A stretch of DNA of 64,000 nt. It comes from Comamonas sp. JUb58. Lineage in GTDB: Bacteria; Pseudomonadota; Gammaproteobacteria; Burkholderiales; Burkholderiaceae_C. The notes below the pieces were generated by a model. It had not been told where the DNA came from. It searched no databases and saw only the letters and a list, made by a program, of their open reading frames with translations. The stretch is taken from positions 1-64,000 of the forward strand of contig NZ_SOAL01000021.1 in assembly GCF_004364775.1 (NCBI RefSeq), read 5' to 3'. Of this stretch, positions 9,673 through 17,446 are shown in pieces (within the stretch, counting starts at the first letter, position 1; each line of letters starts with the position of its first letter). A program made the translations under genes and the position numbers.

Positions 9673-9708
9673 GCGCTACCTTGCGTTTTAAAACGGCAAA
9701 GCAGAGGC

Positions 9709-9733
9709 CAGCGCTTGCCAAAAGCCAGCGCTG
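9709..9733. terminator. hairpin between convergent genes
   Basis: CAGCGCT and AGCGCTG form a 7-bp stem in the 68-bp gap between two convergent genes. There is no strong T-run, so this is a moderate terminator candidate. Confidence 0.45.
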
Positions 9734-9740
9734 ACTTGTG

Positions 9741-11312
9741 TCAATCCAAGGGAACATTCCCCAAGCCCATTCCATGGCCGTGGCGATCCTTGACTTGGAG
9801 TTGCCCACCAAAGCGATTGTTGGGTTCGTTACTCAGATAGCCCGTCATCAGCACGCCATCGCGAGTCCACAGGCACCTCACCGACGGGAACTCGGCGTCG
9901 ATACGGTTGCACACGACCTGTCCGTCTTCGCTGGTCAGGTAGTCACCCTCCAAGGTCGTCAGTGTCACGAGCTTGAAGACCGGGAGGCTTTGACCGTAGA
10001 AGCCCATCCACCACTGGCCCAGCAGGCCTTGCAAGCTGGCAGCATCCGGCTCCAGCGACATGCGCACAATGCGCTTGGGCTCCTCACCGGGGATGGAGGC
10101 AATGCCCACCAAACGGTTGTCATCGTAGCCTTGTCGTACCGCATTCTCAGAAAAGCGAATCGACAGATCACCTGCGGAATCCACCAGATGTCCGCTCGCT
10201 GCCGGTCCGCCCAAAGCGCGGCCGCCAGCGTATCGGTTGAGCGGAAAACTGGCATTGATGCCTTGGTACAGACCGCTTCCCATATGGAAGGTCGGTGCAC
10301 CATCAGGCCGGTAATTGAATACCTGGGCCAGCACCATGCCGTTTTGCACATCGATGGCAAAACCCCGCCCCGGTTTACCGAGCAGCTCGTCCTCTACCAC
10401 CCAGGTTCCACTGCTAGGGCTGGTCACCGGGTGGCAGTTGCGCGGATAGCCAACATATGCGTCGATAAAGGAGCCACAGCCAGTGATGGACACCTCTCCT
10501 CCACCAGCCACCGTGATGCCCTGAAGCGGCAGTTGTTGACTGACACCATTGCTCAGAATATCAACCGTGCCGTAGACATCGATACCCGCAATATGCAGAC
10601 GCAGCGACTGTATATTTGCCTGCTCCGTGGGAATTCCACCGTCGACGGGTTTGCAGGTATAGACATCCCGACCTTCCAGCCGCTCGCAATCCATTCGCTG
10701 CCGCAAATCACCGGGTATGTCGCGCAAGGTCATCAGCATTCCACGACCCGGGGTGGCAGAAGCACTCAAAGACATATTCGCAATAAACGCCATCTGGCGA
10801 TCGGCATCTACCGCCGAAACAATGAATCTGCGGGACCGTCTCTGGGCCCAATAGCGGTCTTCAAATTCAGCACTTTGCATATGAAAGCGCTGTATGGCGA
10901 CCTCCTCTTCGCCAGGAAACTGCACCGTGCCTTGCAGGCCGTTGGCAAAGCTGACGGTGACATTGCCGGGCGATCCATCTTCCACGGCATCCCTTGCGGC
11001 GCTGCCAAAACTGCGCCCACCGCTGTAGCGGTTCAGCGGGGCGGTGATGGTATTGCCATCCATTTGGCCAGTGGCCATATAGAAAGTGGCATCGCCATTT
11101 TTCTCATAGCCAAAGACCTGCATGAAAAAGGTATTGCCCTGCACATCAATGGCAAGGCCACGCCCTGGTTTGCCATCGAGCTCTTCACTAATGATCCAGG
11201 TACCCGCTTGCGGCGTGAAATCTCGCGCAGCCCAGCTGGAGACATGTGAAAAAGCAAGGCCTGCTGCAAGCACGGCCATGCGTAAGGTTTGGATACGGAT
11301 GGGAAGGCGCAC
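9741..11312 (-). CDS. exported protein with two copies of an uncharacterised domain
   Basis: This 523-residue protein starts with GTG at 11312, behind an AGGAGAG ribosome-binding site. It has a signal peptide ending near VSSWAA. Residues about 37-145 and 301-415 are clearly duplicated: GTWIISEELDGKPGRGLAIDV against GTWVVEDELLGKPGRGFAIDV, then APLNRYSGGRSFG against FPLNRYAGGRALG, then FPGEEE against IPGEEP. The segments between and after the repeats are not obviously repeated. Four cysteines in the middle (C209, C220, C279, C293) could form disulfides. I do not recognise a characterised family. It is single-cistron and convergent with its neighbour. It is probably periplasmic or surface-exposed; the role is unknown. 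Confidence 0.8.
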   Translation of the reverse strand: MRLPIRIQTLRMAVLAAGLAFSHVSSWAARDFTPQAGTWIISEELDGKPGRGLAIDVQGNTFFMQVFGYEKNGDATFYMATGQMDGNTITAPLNRYSGGRSFGSAARDAVEDGSPGNVTVSFANGLQGTVQFPGEEEVAIQRFHMQSAEFEDRYWAQRRSRRFIVSAVDADRQMAFIANMSLSASATPGRGMLMTLRDIPGDLRQRMDCERLEGRDVYTCKPVDGGIPTEQANIQSLRLHIAGIDVYGTVDILSNGVSQQLPLQGITVAGGGEVSITGCGSFIDAYVGYPRNCHPVTSPSSGTWVVEDELLGKPGRGFAIDVQNGMVLAQVFNYRPDGAPTFHMGSGLYQGINASFPLNRYAGGRALGGPAASGHLVDSAGDLSIRFSENAVRQGYDDNRLVGIASIPGEEPKRIVRMSLEPDAASLQGLLGQWWMGFYGQSLPVFKLVTLTTLEGDYLTSEDGQVVCNRIDAEFPSVRCLWTRDGVLMTGYLSNEPNNRFGGQLQVKDRHGHGMGLGNVPLD

Positions 11313-11322
11313 TCTCTCTCCT

Positions 11323-11337
11323 ATTTGATTATCAAAT
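11323..11337. promoter_or_regulatory. palindrome upstream of the duplicated-domain gene
   Basis: ATTTGATTATCAAAT is a perfect 15-nt odd-centred palindrome lying just 11 bp upstream of the GTG start at 11312 on the minus strand. It could be an operator or part of the leader. No regulator gene is adjacent. Confidence 0.4.
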
Positions 11338-11530
11338 CAGTATAGATGAGTGACTTATAAAACCCGTAGGCAAAGTGACAGCTGGCACAACGGCACCGGC
11401 GATTTTCCGCTCGGGATCAGCGCCCCATTACTTGGGGTAGCCTGCATTTATCTAGCCAGTAAGCGCGCAGAGAGTATTGCGCCCGACTGCGCATGCTGCA
11501 CCAGGGATACGCTGCAAAATCCTTGCCCCA

Positions 11531-11588
11531 TGGAAAGAACGCGGATCTCCCGAGCGCGCATTCAGACCAGGGCAAGTTTTGCCGAGGG
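11531..11588. repeat. intergenic direct repeat, copy 1
   Basis: A stretch of about 58 nt with the core GGATC-T-CCCGAGC, TTCAGACCA and TTGCCGAGG closely matches the sequence at 13990-14054 in the same orientation. It directly abuts the stop codon of the ferredoxin-reductase gene. The two copies flank the three-gene operon between them. Confidence 0.6.
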
Positions 11589-12509
11589 CTAGAGATTCAA
11601 CGCCAAATCCGGCCCTTCCGCCCAGGACACACAGGTACACATCGCATTGCCGCGCAATGCAGGTGCGATGCTGTCGCGGTGGATGGGGGTGCCGCTGACC
11701 ACCTCGGTCAGACAGGCACCGCAAACGCCGCGCCGGCACTCGTAACCCGTCCAGGCGCCTGCAGCCAGCAAGGCATCCAGCAGGGATTGGCCGGGCTCCA
11801 CATCAATGCTCAGGCCCGACTGCACCAAGGTGACCCGCAATGGGCTGTCGCTGGCATTGGCAGCGGCCCCGAAGCTCTCGCTGTGGATGCGCTCTTTTGC
11901 CCAGCCCAGTTGCTCGGCAGCGGCGCGCACGGCGCCCACCAAACCGGCAGGACCGCAGACATAGACCTGGCTGCCGGGCACTTGCGCGGCCAGCAAGCCG
12001 GGCAGGTCCAGGCTGCTGCGGCCGATGTGGGTCTGGGCCGGCAAGCCGGGTGCCAGTGGCCACTGCCGGGTGGCGTCGTGCACGATCTGGTGCAAGGCAA
12101 AGCTTTGCTCTTGTTGCTGCAGGTGCTCGACCATGCTCAGCAGGGGGGTGATGCCGATGCCACCGCCGATCAGGAGCGCATGCGGCGCATCGGGCTGCAG
12201 CGCAAATTCATTGGCCAGCTCCAGCACGCGCAGTTGGTCCCCCACGGCCAGCTGGTCGTGGACGAAATGCGATCCGCCCTGGCTCTGCGCGGTGCGCAGC
12301 ACGGCGACGCTGTAGTGGTCCAGTGCCGGGCCGGTGTGCAGCAAGGAGTAGCGCCGCACGCAACCGTCCAGATCCAGGGCGATGTGGGCGCCGGGTTCTG
12401 CGCCGGGCAGCATCTGGCCTTCGGGGTGGCGCAACACCAGGCGCACGATGTCAGTGGCGATGGCTTGCTTTTCAGCAACCACCAGGTCCAGGCTTGTCAG
12501 GGGTTCCAT
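11589..12509 (-). CDS. phthalate-dioxygenase-reductase-type (PDR/VanB) oxidoreductase
   Basis: This 306-residue flavin iron-sulfur reductase passes electrons from NAD(P)H through a flavin to a C-terminal 2Fe-2S centre. The flavin-binding motif RRYS is at 52-55, the nucleotide-binding GGGIGITP at 115-122, and CGPAGLV at 185-191. The plant-type ferredoxin ligands are C258, C263, C266 and a cysteine at 291 or 293. The order of domains (flavin, NAD, ferredoxin) is that of VanB/phthalate dioxygenase reductase. It starts seven bases after the FMN-protein gene ends, with which it is surely cotranscribed. No oxygenase subunit is present, so the natural acceptor may be the adjacent FMN protein. Confidence 0.9.
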   Translation of the reverse strand: MEPLTSLDLVVAEKQAIATDIVRLVLRHPEGQMLPGAEPGAHIALDLDGCVRRYSLLHTGPALDHYSVAVLRTAQSQGGSHFVHDQLAVGDQLRVLELANEFALQPDAPHALLIGGGIGITPLLSMVEHLQQQEQSFALHQIVHDATRQWPLAPGLPAQTHIGRSSLDLPGLLAAQVPGSQVYVCGPAGLVGAVRAAAEQLGWAKERIHSESFGAAANASDSPLRVTLVQSGLSIDVEPGQSLLDALLAAGAWTGYECRRGVCGACLTEVVSGTPIHRDSIAPALRGNAMCTCVSWAEGPDLALNL

Positions 12510-12516
12510 AACAGTC

Positions 12517-13461
12517 TCAAGGGTTGTAGGGCGAGGCTTCCAGCAGGCGCCAGCGCTGGGGCAGGTTCAGCGGCGTGCTGCGCCAGCTGTCCACCCGGAA
12601 CTCGATCCAGCGCCCGGTTCCTCCTGTCTGGTCGATGTCGGCCTCGACACCAAAATGGGCGCGCGCATGGCCGGTCAGCTGCAACTGGCGCGCGCCTTCA
12701 AAGTCCGGAAAGACCAGGCCACAGCGCGACTCCAGCTCCAGATTGCCCAAGGTGTTGAACATGCTGTTGCCGTTGAAATCAGGGATGCGCAGCACCTGGC
12801 CCTGTTGTTGCACAAAGCCAGACCGGCCACCCCGGTGCGATACATCGGCGTCCTCGCTGGGGCCCAGGCTGGCGATGAACAAGGTGTCGGCGCCAGCAAT
12901 CCAGGCGGATGTGGCCTCGTCCAGCAGCGTGCCCGAAGTGGCATCCGTGTCGGTGCTGTTGTCGGAGATGGGGTCTTCCTCCAGCGGCAACAGCTCGCGC
13001 TTCTGGATATAGCGGGGGCAGACCGGAAAGGCCTGGCCCACCGCCACCTCCAGCGCCTGCGCGGATGCCTGTGCTGTTACCTGGCTTACATGGCCATTGA
13101 TACGCAGGCGCCTGCGGGTCTGCAGCTCGATCAACAGCACGGCAATGGATTGCCCGGGCTGCAGATCTGCTATCGGGGCCATGCGGGCCAGCACGCCCTG
13201 TGGATCGCTGCTGGTCACCTGCAGGCTGCGCAGGTCATCGCTGGCCTGCACAAAGCTGGGCTCGCCACCCAGCAGGCAAGCCCACATGGCGCCTGCCGCA
13301 TCGACCGCGCCCACTATGCACCAGCGCTGCTGGCCCACAAAGTTGCGTGCGGCCGCCGGAATGCCGGGGCTGATGCTGCGGCTGTTGATGAGCGCGGTGC
13401 CGCGCTCGCCCGTGCGCTCCTGCACCAGGCGTTCGCCAGGGTGAAAGATGGTTTCGTCCAT
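12517..13461 (-). CDS. pyridoxamine 5'-phosphate oxidase-like FMN-binding protein
   Basis: This 314-residue protein resembles the split-barrel flavin-binding family related to pyridoxamine phosphate oxidase. Visible features are QRWCIVGAVDAAGAMWACLLGG (barrel strands), DTLFIASLG, RGGRSGFVQ and IPDFNGNSMFNTLGNLE. The start at 13461 follows GAAGGAA. In related bacteria this domain is sometimes fused to a ferredoxin-reductase module; here the two are separate genes seven bases apart, which supports a functional pair. The DsrE-like gene lies 49 bp upstream in the same operon. The substrate is unknown. Confidence 0.82.
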   Translation of the reverse strand: MDETIFHPGERLVQERTGERGTALINSRSISPGIPAAARNFVGQQRWCIVGAVDAAGAMWACLLGGEPSFVQASDDLRSLQVTSSDPQGVLARMAPIADLQPGQSIAVLLIELQTRRRLRINGHVSQVTAQASAQALEVAVGQAFPVCPRYIQKRELLPLEEDPISDNSTDTDATSGTLLDEATSAWIAGADTLFIASLGPSEDADVSHRGGRSGFVQQQGQVLRIPDFNGNSMFNTLGNLELESRCGLVFPDFEGARQLQLTGHARAHFGVEADIDQTGGTGRWIEFRVDSWRSTPLNLPQRWRLLEASPYNP

Positions 13462-13510
13462 ATCGGTTCCTTCTCAGGTGCAGGCTCGCAGCGGGTGTCA
13501 GCGAGCTGGC

Positions 13511-13882
13511 TTAGAACGTGACCAGGGTGTGGCCAGCATCCAGGTGGCGCGACAGATCCAGCACGCCGGTGGTACCAGGGATGGTCTTGTCGCGCACCAG
13601 TTCGATGCCGGTAGGGGCCAGGCCTGCGCCAGCACCAAACACGTCGGCGCAGCCGCCGCAGGCAACGATGTGGTCCAGCACGGCTTCGTACAGCGCATGG
13701 CCGGGGTGTTCTGGCTTGACCAGCTCGGCAGGCCAGCGCACGCCCGTGCCTTGGAACACCAGGTCGAAGTCCCGGTTCTTTTCCTTGAGCTCATAGGCCA
13801 GGAACAGCGCGTTCACGACGCGGCCCAGCGCTTCTTGCGTGCCGGATTGGGGATCGGAAAAAACAACGATGACGGTTTTCAT
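13511..13882 (-). CDS. DsrE-family protein
   Basis: This 123-residue cytoplasmic protein matches the DsrE/DsrF-like fold. It begins with MKTVIVVFSDPQSGTQEALGRVVNALFLAYELKE and later has DLVFQGTGVRWPAEL and VACGGCADVFGAG, the last carrying two cysteines where family members bind or transfer sulfur. It is the first gene of the operon leading to the FMN protein and reductase. A role in sulfur or thiol redox handling is a family-based guess. Confidence 0.78.
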   Translation of the reverse strand: MKTVIVVFSDPQSGTQEALGRVVNALFLAYELKEKNRDFDLVFQGTGVRWPAELVKPEHPGHALYEAVLDHIVACGGCADVFGAGAGLAPTGIELVRDKTIPGTTGVLDLSRHLDAGHTLVTF

Positions 13883-13966
13883 AAATAGTCCTTTATGGAT
13901 CGTCTGCAGAACCCTCGCCCAGTGGTATGGACGCTGATCGGGATGAGCCGCAAGGCGTCTTTTGCA

Positions 13967-13986
13967 GTCAATAGCGAGCTATTGAC
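13967..13986. repeat. GTCAATAGC inverted repeat
   Basis: GTCAATAGC-GA-GCTATTGAC is a perfect 9-bp inverted repeat with a 2-nt centre. It lies in the 301-bp region between the divergent DsrE and LysR genes, just upstream of repeat copy 2. Similar AATAGCTATTG-type intergenic palindromes are common in Comamonadaceae genomes, to my recollection. Confidence 0.55.
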
Positions 13987-13989
13987 AAG

Positions 13990-14054
13990 AAAGACAACGC
14001 AGCGGATCGCCCGAGCCCGCGTTCAGACCAAAGCAGGGAGTTCTTGCAGAGGAT
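13990..14054. repeat. intergenic direct repeat, copy 2
   Basis: This stretch shares the core GGATC-G-CCCGAGC, TTCAGACCA and TTGCAGAGG with 11531-11588, in the same orientation. It differs by small insertions and substitutions and lies about 110 bp upstream of the DsrE start. Confidence 0.6.
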
Positions 14055-14104
14055 CCTTATGGCGGCGTTGTGAAAGAAAACGAAGGTTGCCGCCACGGAA
14101 GTAA

Positions 14105-14133
14105 ATTTATCTATTTACTCAAACGTGATAAAT
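14105..14133. promoter_or_regulatory. candidate LysR-type operator
   Basis: ATTTATC and GATAAAT form a 7-bp inverted repeat separated by 15 bp, about 50 bp upstream of the LysR start. It lies in the intergenic region shared with the divergent DsrE operon, as expected for a LysR-type site. The rest of the 301-bp region holds the repeats listed separately. Confidence 0.5.
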
Positions 14134-14183
14134 GCTAGAGAATTGATTTGATTCTTCCACTTTTTGCAGTAATCACTCCCACC

Positions 14184-15104
14184 ATGGACCGCCTCCACGC
14201 CATTGATGTCTTTCTTGCCATTGCCGATTTGGGCAGCCTGACCCGCGCGGCCGAGGCGCTGGAGCTTTCCCTGCCCAGCGTGGTGCGCACCCTGGCTGCG
14301 CTGGAGAAGCACCTGGGCGTGCGCCTGTTCAACCGCAACACCCGGCGCCTGGCCATCACCGACGAGGGCCGGGCCTACCGCGTGCATGCGCTGGCCATTC
14401 GCGCCGCGGTTGCCGATTCGGAGCAGGCGATGAGCCGGGCGCAGGCCGAGCCCTCGGGCAGCATCAGCCTGACGGCCTCGGTCAAATTTGGAGAGCTGCA
14501 TGTAGCCCCGCTGGTGGCCAGCTACCTGCAGCGCTATCCGCAGGTGGAGGTACAGCTCCTGCTGCTGGACCGCGTGGTCAATCTGGTCGAAGAAGGCCTG
14601 GACCTGGCCGTGCGCATTGCGCCGCTGCCCGATTCAAGCCTGGTGGCGCGCCATGTTGTGAACATCCACCAGGTAATTGCAGCCAGCCCCGCCCTGGTCG
14701 CCGCCTGCGGTATGCCCCAGCAGCCGCAAGACCTGGCCGCCCTGCCCTGCATAGAGTTCGGCGGTGTGGGCGATGCCAACCTCTGGGAGTTTGTTAGCAA
14801 GGGCCGGCTGGAGCGGGTCAAGGTGCAGGGCCGCATGCGCTGCAACACCGTCGGCGGCAATATCGCCGGTTGCATCGCTGGCCAAGGCTTTGGCCGCTTT
14901 TTGCACTACCAGGTGCTCGATGCGATTGCGCGCGGCGAGCTGGTCCGCATCCTGCCGGGCCTGGAGCCTGCGCCGCGCCCGCTGTCCCTGGTCTATCCCA
15001 GCAAGCAGCATGGGACGGCGCGGGTGTCGACCTTGGTCGAGCATTTGTCCGAGCATCTGCGTGCGCGGCTGGGGGAGTTTGCGCTGCCTACAGAACAACG
15101 CTGA
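14184..15104 (+). CDS. LysR-family transcriptional regulator
   Basis: This 306-residue regulator has the LysR helix-turn-helix at its start (MDRLHAIDVFLAIADLGSLT, then LPSVVRTLAALEKHLGVRLFNRNTRRL) and an effector domain similar to the CrgA/DsdC-type group. The ATG at 14184 gives the canonical short N-terminus; an upstream TTG is unlikely. It is divergent from the DsrE/FMN/reductase operon and is its likely regulator. Its end is 23 bp from the convergent end of the next LysR gene. Confidence 0.9.
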   Translation: MDRLHAIDVFLAIADLGSLTRAAEALELSLPSVVRTLAALEKHLGVRLFNRNTRRLAITDEGRAYRVHALAIRAAVADSEQAMSRAQAEPSGSISLTASVKFGELHVAPLVASYLQRYPQVEVQLLLLDRVVNLVEEGLDLAVRIAPLPDSSLVARHVVNIHQVIAASPALVAACGMPQQPQDLAALPCIEFGGVGDANLWEFVSKGRLERVKVQGRMRCNTVGGNIAGCIAGQGFGRFLHYQVLDAIARGELVRILPGLEPAPRPLSLVYPSKQHGTARVSTLVEHLSEHLRARLGEFALPTEQR

Positions 15105-15127
15105 TGGGCTTGGCTGCAGCAGCGCCG

Positions 15128-16042
15128 CTAGCTCGCCGTTGCGGTATTGGCCAGCTCGCCTTTGAAGCGCCCGGCCAAATGCTCGATAAACGCCCGCACC
15201 ACCGGCGGCAAGCCCCGCCTGGTGGTGAACACGATATGCACAATGCCGGTCTCCGTGCGCCATTGCGGAAACACATGGACGAGGCTGCCAAGCTCCAGCT
15301 CCTTGCTGCAAAAGTGCTCGGGCAAGAGCGCAATGCCCAGGCCAGCCAGGGCCGCTGAGCGCAGCGCCCCAAAATCGGCGCAGGTCATGCGGGGCGTGTG
15401 GCTGATGGCACTGGGCTGGCCATCGCCATCCCAGAACTCCCAAGTGATGGTGCCGGTCTGCTCGGTGCTGGCCAAAGTGGGCAGCTCGCCCAGCAGCTGC
15501 AGATCACCCTTTTTGCACTGCTTGGCCAGGCTGGGCGCAGCCACCAGAATGCGGCTTGAATGGCCCAGGGTGCGCATCACCAGGGCGGCATCGGTCGTCA
15601 AGCTGGTGCGCACGCGGATGGCCACATCAATGCGCTCATCGATCAGATTGACCGGCCGATCGGCGGCCACCATCTGCAGCTGCGCCTTGGGGTAGGTCTG
15701 CAAAAAATCGGTCAAGGTGGGCGAGAGGATTTCCATCAGCCCCAAGGGGCAGCTGCAACGTACGACGCCATGGGGCTCGCCGAGCGCATCGGACACCACG
15801 GCATCGGCCTGCTGCACATCGAGCACGATGGTGCGGCAGCGCTCGTAAAAGGCCTGGCCGACCTCGGTCACCCGAAAGCGCCGGGTGGAGCGCTCGATCA
15901 AGCGCACACCCAGCCGCGACTCCAGCGCCGCAATGCGCCGGCTCAAGGTGGACTTGGGCATGCCCAGCGCACGGCCCGCTGCAGCAAAGCCACTGTGCAA
16001 CACCACCTCGGCAAACAGTGCGTAGTCGTTGATATCGCGCAT
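15128..16042 (-). CDS. LysR-family transcriptional regulator, divergent from the SDR gene
   Basis: This 304-residue LysR protein starts MRDINDYALFAEVVLHSGFA and continues with the typical helix-turn-helix MPKSTLSRRIAALESRLGVRL. The effector domain includes CSCPLGLMEILSPTLTDFL. I took the ATG at 16042, preceded by GGGAGC; an in-frame ATG 48 bp upstream would lengthen the tail before the helix-turn-helix beyond what is usual. It is divergent from a short-chain dehydrogenase, a very common LysR arrangement in this group, so it probably regulates that gene and itself. Confidence 0.9.
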   Translation of the reverse strand: MRDINDYALFAEVVLHSGFAAAGRALGMPKSTLSRRIAALESRLGVRLIERSTRRFRVTEVGQAFYERCRTIVLDVQQADAVVSDALGEPHGVVRCSCPLGLMEILSPTLTDFLQTYPKAQLQMVAADRPVNLIDERIDVAIRVRTSLTTDAALVMRTLGHSSRILVAAPSLAKQCKKGDLQLLGELPTLASTEQTGTITWEFWDGDGQPSAISHTPRMTCADFGALRSAALAGLGIALLPEHFCSKELELGSLVHVFPQWRTETGIVHIVFTTRRGLPPVVRAFIEHLAGRFKGELANTATAS

Positions 16043-16072
16043 GGGCTTCGCTCCCGGTTTTTGTCTCAATAT

Positions 16073-16119
16073 TGGAACAATGATATCCATTTTGACCGTC
16101 TACTCAAAACTTTGTTCCA
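16073..16119. promoter_or_regulatory. candidate paired operator between LysR and SDR
   Basis: TGGAACAA (16073-16080) and TTGTTCCA (16112-16119) are perfect inverted half-sites, 31 bp apart. They lie in the short region between the divergent LysR and SDR genes and probably bind the LysR protein. Confidence 0.55.
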
Positions 16120-16178
16120 CCTGCATCATTACATCACTGCGACGAATGGTTCGGCGCACAACCCAAGGAGTAGGAAAA

Positions 16179-16934
16179 ATGGAACGCAAGTTTGACAACA
16201 AGGTCGTCGTAGTCACCGGTGGTACCAGCGGTATTGGCCTGGCCACCGCCAAGAAATTTGCCAGCGAAGGCGCCTATGTGTTTGTCACCGGCCGCCGCCA
16301 GGAAGAGCTGGACAAGGCCGTCAAGGCGATTGGCCCCCGCGCTACCGGTGTGCGTGCCGACATGTCCAAGCTGGCCGACATCGACCGCCTCTACGACGCC
16401 GTGCAACAAAGCCACCCACAAATCGATGTGCTCTACGCCAATGCCGGCGGCGGCTCGATGCTGCCCCTGGGCGCCATCACCGAGGAGCATTTCGACGCCA
16501 CCTTTGGCACCAATGTGAAGGGCCTCGTGTTTACCGTGCAAAAGGCCTTGCCGCTGCTGCGCGATGGCGCCTCCGTCGTGCTGACCGGCTCGGTCGTTGG
16601 GTCCTCCGGCACCGCCGCCTTCAGTATCTACAGCGCCTCCAAGGCCGCCGTGCGCAATCTTGCCCGCAGCTGGACGCTGGACCTGAAGGAGCGCGGCATC
16701 CGCGTCAATGTCGTCAGCCCCGGTCCCATCCGCACCCCTGGCCTGGTCGAACTGGCCGGCAACGATGCCGCGCAGCAGCAAGGCCTGCTGGACTATATGG
16801 CCAGCCAGGTGCCGATCGGTCGCGTCGGTGAAGTCGATGAGATTGCAGACGCGGTGCTCTTTCTGTCTTCACCACAGGCAAAGTTCATCGCCGGTACCGA
16901 GCTGTTTGTCGATGGGGGCTTGGCCCAGGTCTGA
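16179..16934 (+). CDS. SDR-family NAD(P)-dependent oxidoreductase
   Basis: This 251-residue classical short-chain dehydrogenase/reductase has the nucleotide-binding GGTSGIG at 14-20, the structural NAG at 88-90, and the catalytic S138, Y151 and K155 (YSASK). The C-terminus FIAGTELFVDGGLAQV is typical. AAGGAG lies ten bases before the ATG at 16179. It is divergent from a LysR regulator. The substrate cannot be read from sequence; paralogues in this setting act on small carbonyls or quinones. Confidence 0.92.
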   Translation: MERKFDNKVVVVTGGTSGIGLATAKKFASEGAYVFVTGRRQEELDKAVKAIGPRATGVRADMSKLADIDRLYDAVQQSHPQIDVLYANAGGGSMLPLGAITEEHFDATFGTNVKGLVFTVQKALPLLRDGASVVLTGSVVGSSGTAAFSIYSASKAAVRNLARSWTLDLKERGIRVNVVSPGPIRTPGLVELAGNDAAQQQGLLDYMASQVPIGRVGEVDEIADAVLFLSSPQAKFIAGTELFVDGGLAQV

Positions 16935-16951
16935 GCGGCTTAAGACCCAGA

Positions 16952-16985
16952 GCAACAGCGGATCACCAACACGATCCGCTGCTGC
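16952..16985 (+). terminator. hairpin after the SDR gene
   Basis: GCAACAGCGGATC pairs with GATCCGCTGCTGC with a single mismatch and an 8-nt loop, starting 18 bp after the SDR stop. There is no T-run, so the terminator call is moderate. Confidence 0.55.
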
Positions 16986-17103
16986 ATCCCACCGTAAGGG
17001 GTCAGGCGATCGGTCGGCTTGGCATCGCCTGGTTAAGCAGCGAGAATGCGCCGGTTACATGCCGCTCCAAGTGGTGCCCCACCAACCCACCGACACAAGC
17101 CCC

Positions 17104-17391
17104 ATGAACCAACGCACTTACCGCGCCATCGGCTACACAGCATTGGTTGCCGCACTCAACCGCTGGCAGCAACGCCCCATCGCCGAGCTGGTGGCGTGGG
17201 TGGATTTGCCGGCCGAATCGTCTCTGGTCACGGTGGACGGCGAGGAAGTATTGGTGGATATAGCTGTGCGTTGGCTGGATGCCAAGCGCAGCGCCTTGCT
17301 GATCCAAGGCTTTGCCCATGGCAGCAGCCATTTGCACATCGAGCGGGTCAAGGAGCAGCTCGTTCTGCCGCTGCGACGCGCGGAGCCATGA
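17104..17391 (+). CDS. small hypothetical protein
   Basis: This 95-residue protein is encoded between the SDR terminator and the convergent small gene. It begins MNQRTYRAIGYTALVAALNRW and contains alternating strand-like stretches (SLVTVDGEEVLVDIAVRWLD). There is no signal peptide or clear membrane segment. A possible weak ribosome-binding site is not obvious. The reading frame has the amino-acid make-up of a real protein, but I recognise no family. A short CCATGCC/GGCATGG hairpin directly follows the stop. Confidence 0.5.
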   Translation: MNQRTYRAIGYTALVAALNRWQQRPIAELVAWVDLPAESSLVTVDGEEVLVDIAVRWLDAKRSALLIQGFAHGSSHLHIERVKEQLVLPLRRAEP

Positions 17392-17446
17392 CCATGCCCC
17401 GGCATGGCCGGGACGAGCCTGGTTACCGCGGTGCCGCTGGATGGGC

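Noticed and set aside
11350-11592. A short plus-strand frame between the duplicated-domain gene and the reductase gene
   Set aside because: It overlaps repeat copy 1, has no ribosome-binding site and no protein-like pattern. Its tail resembles a frame in repeat copy 2 only because the DNA is repeated.
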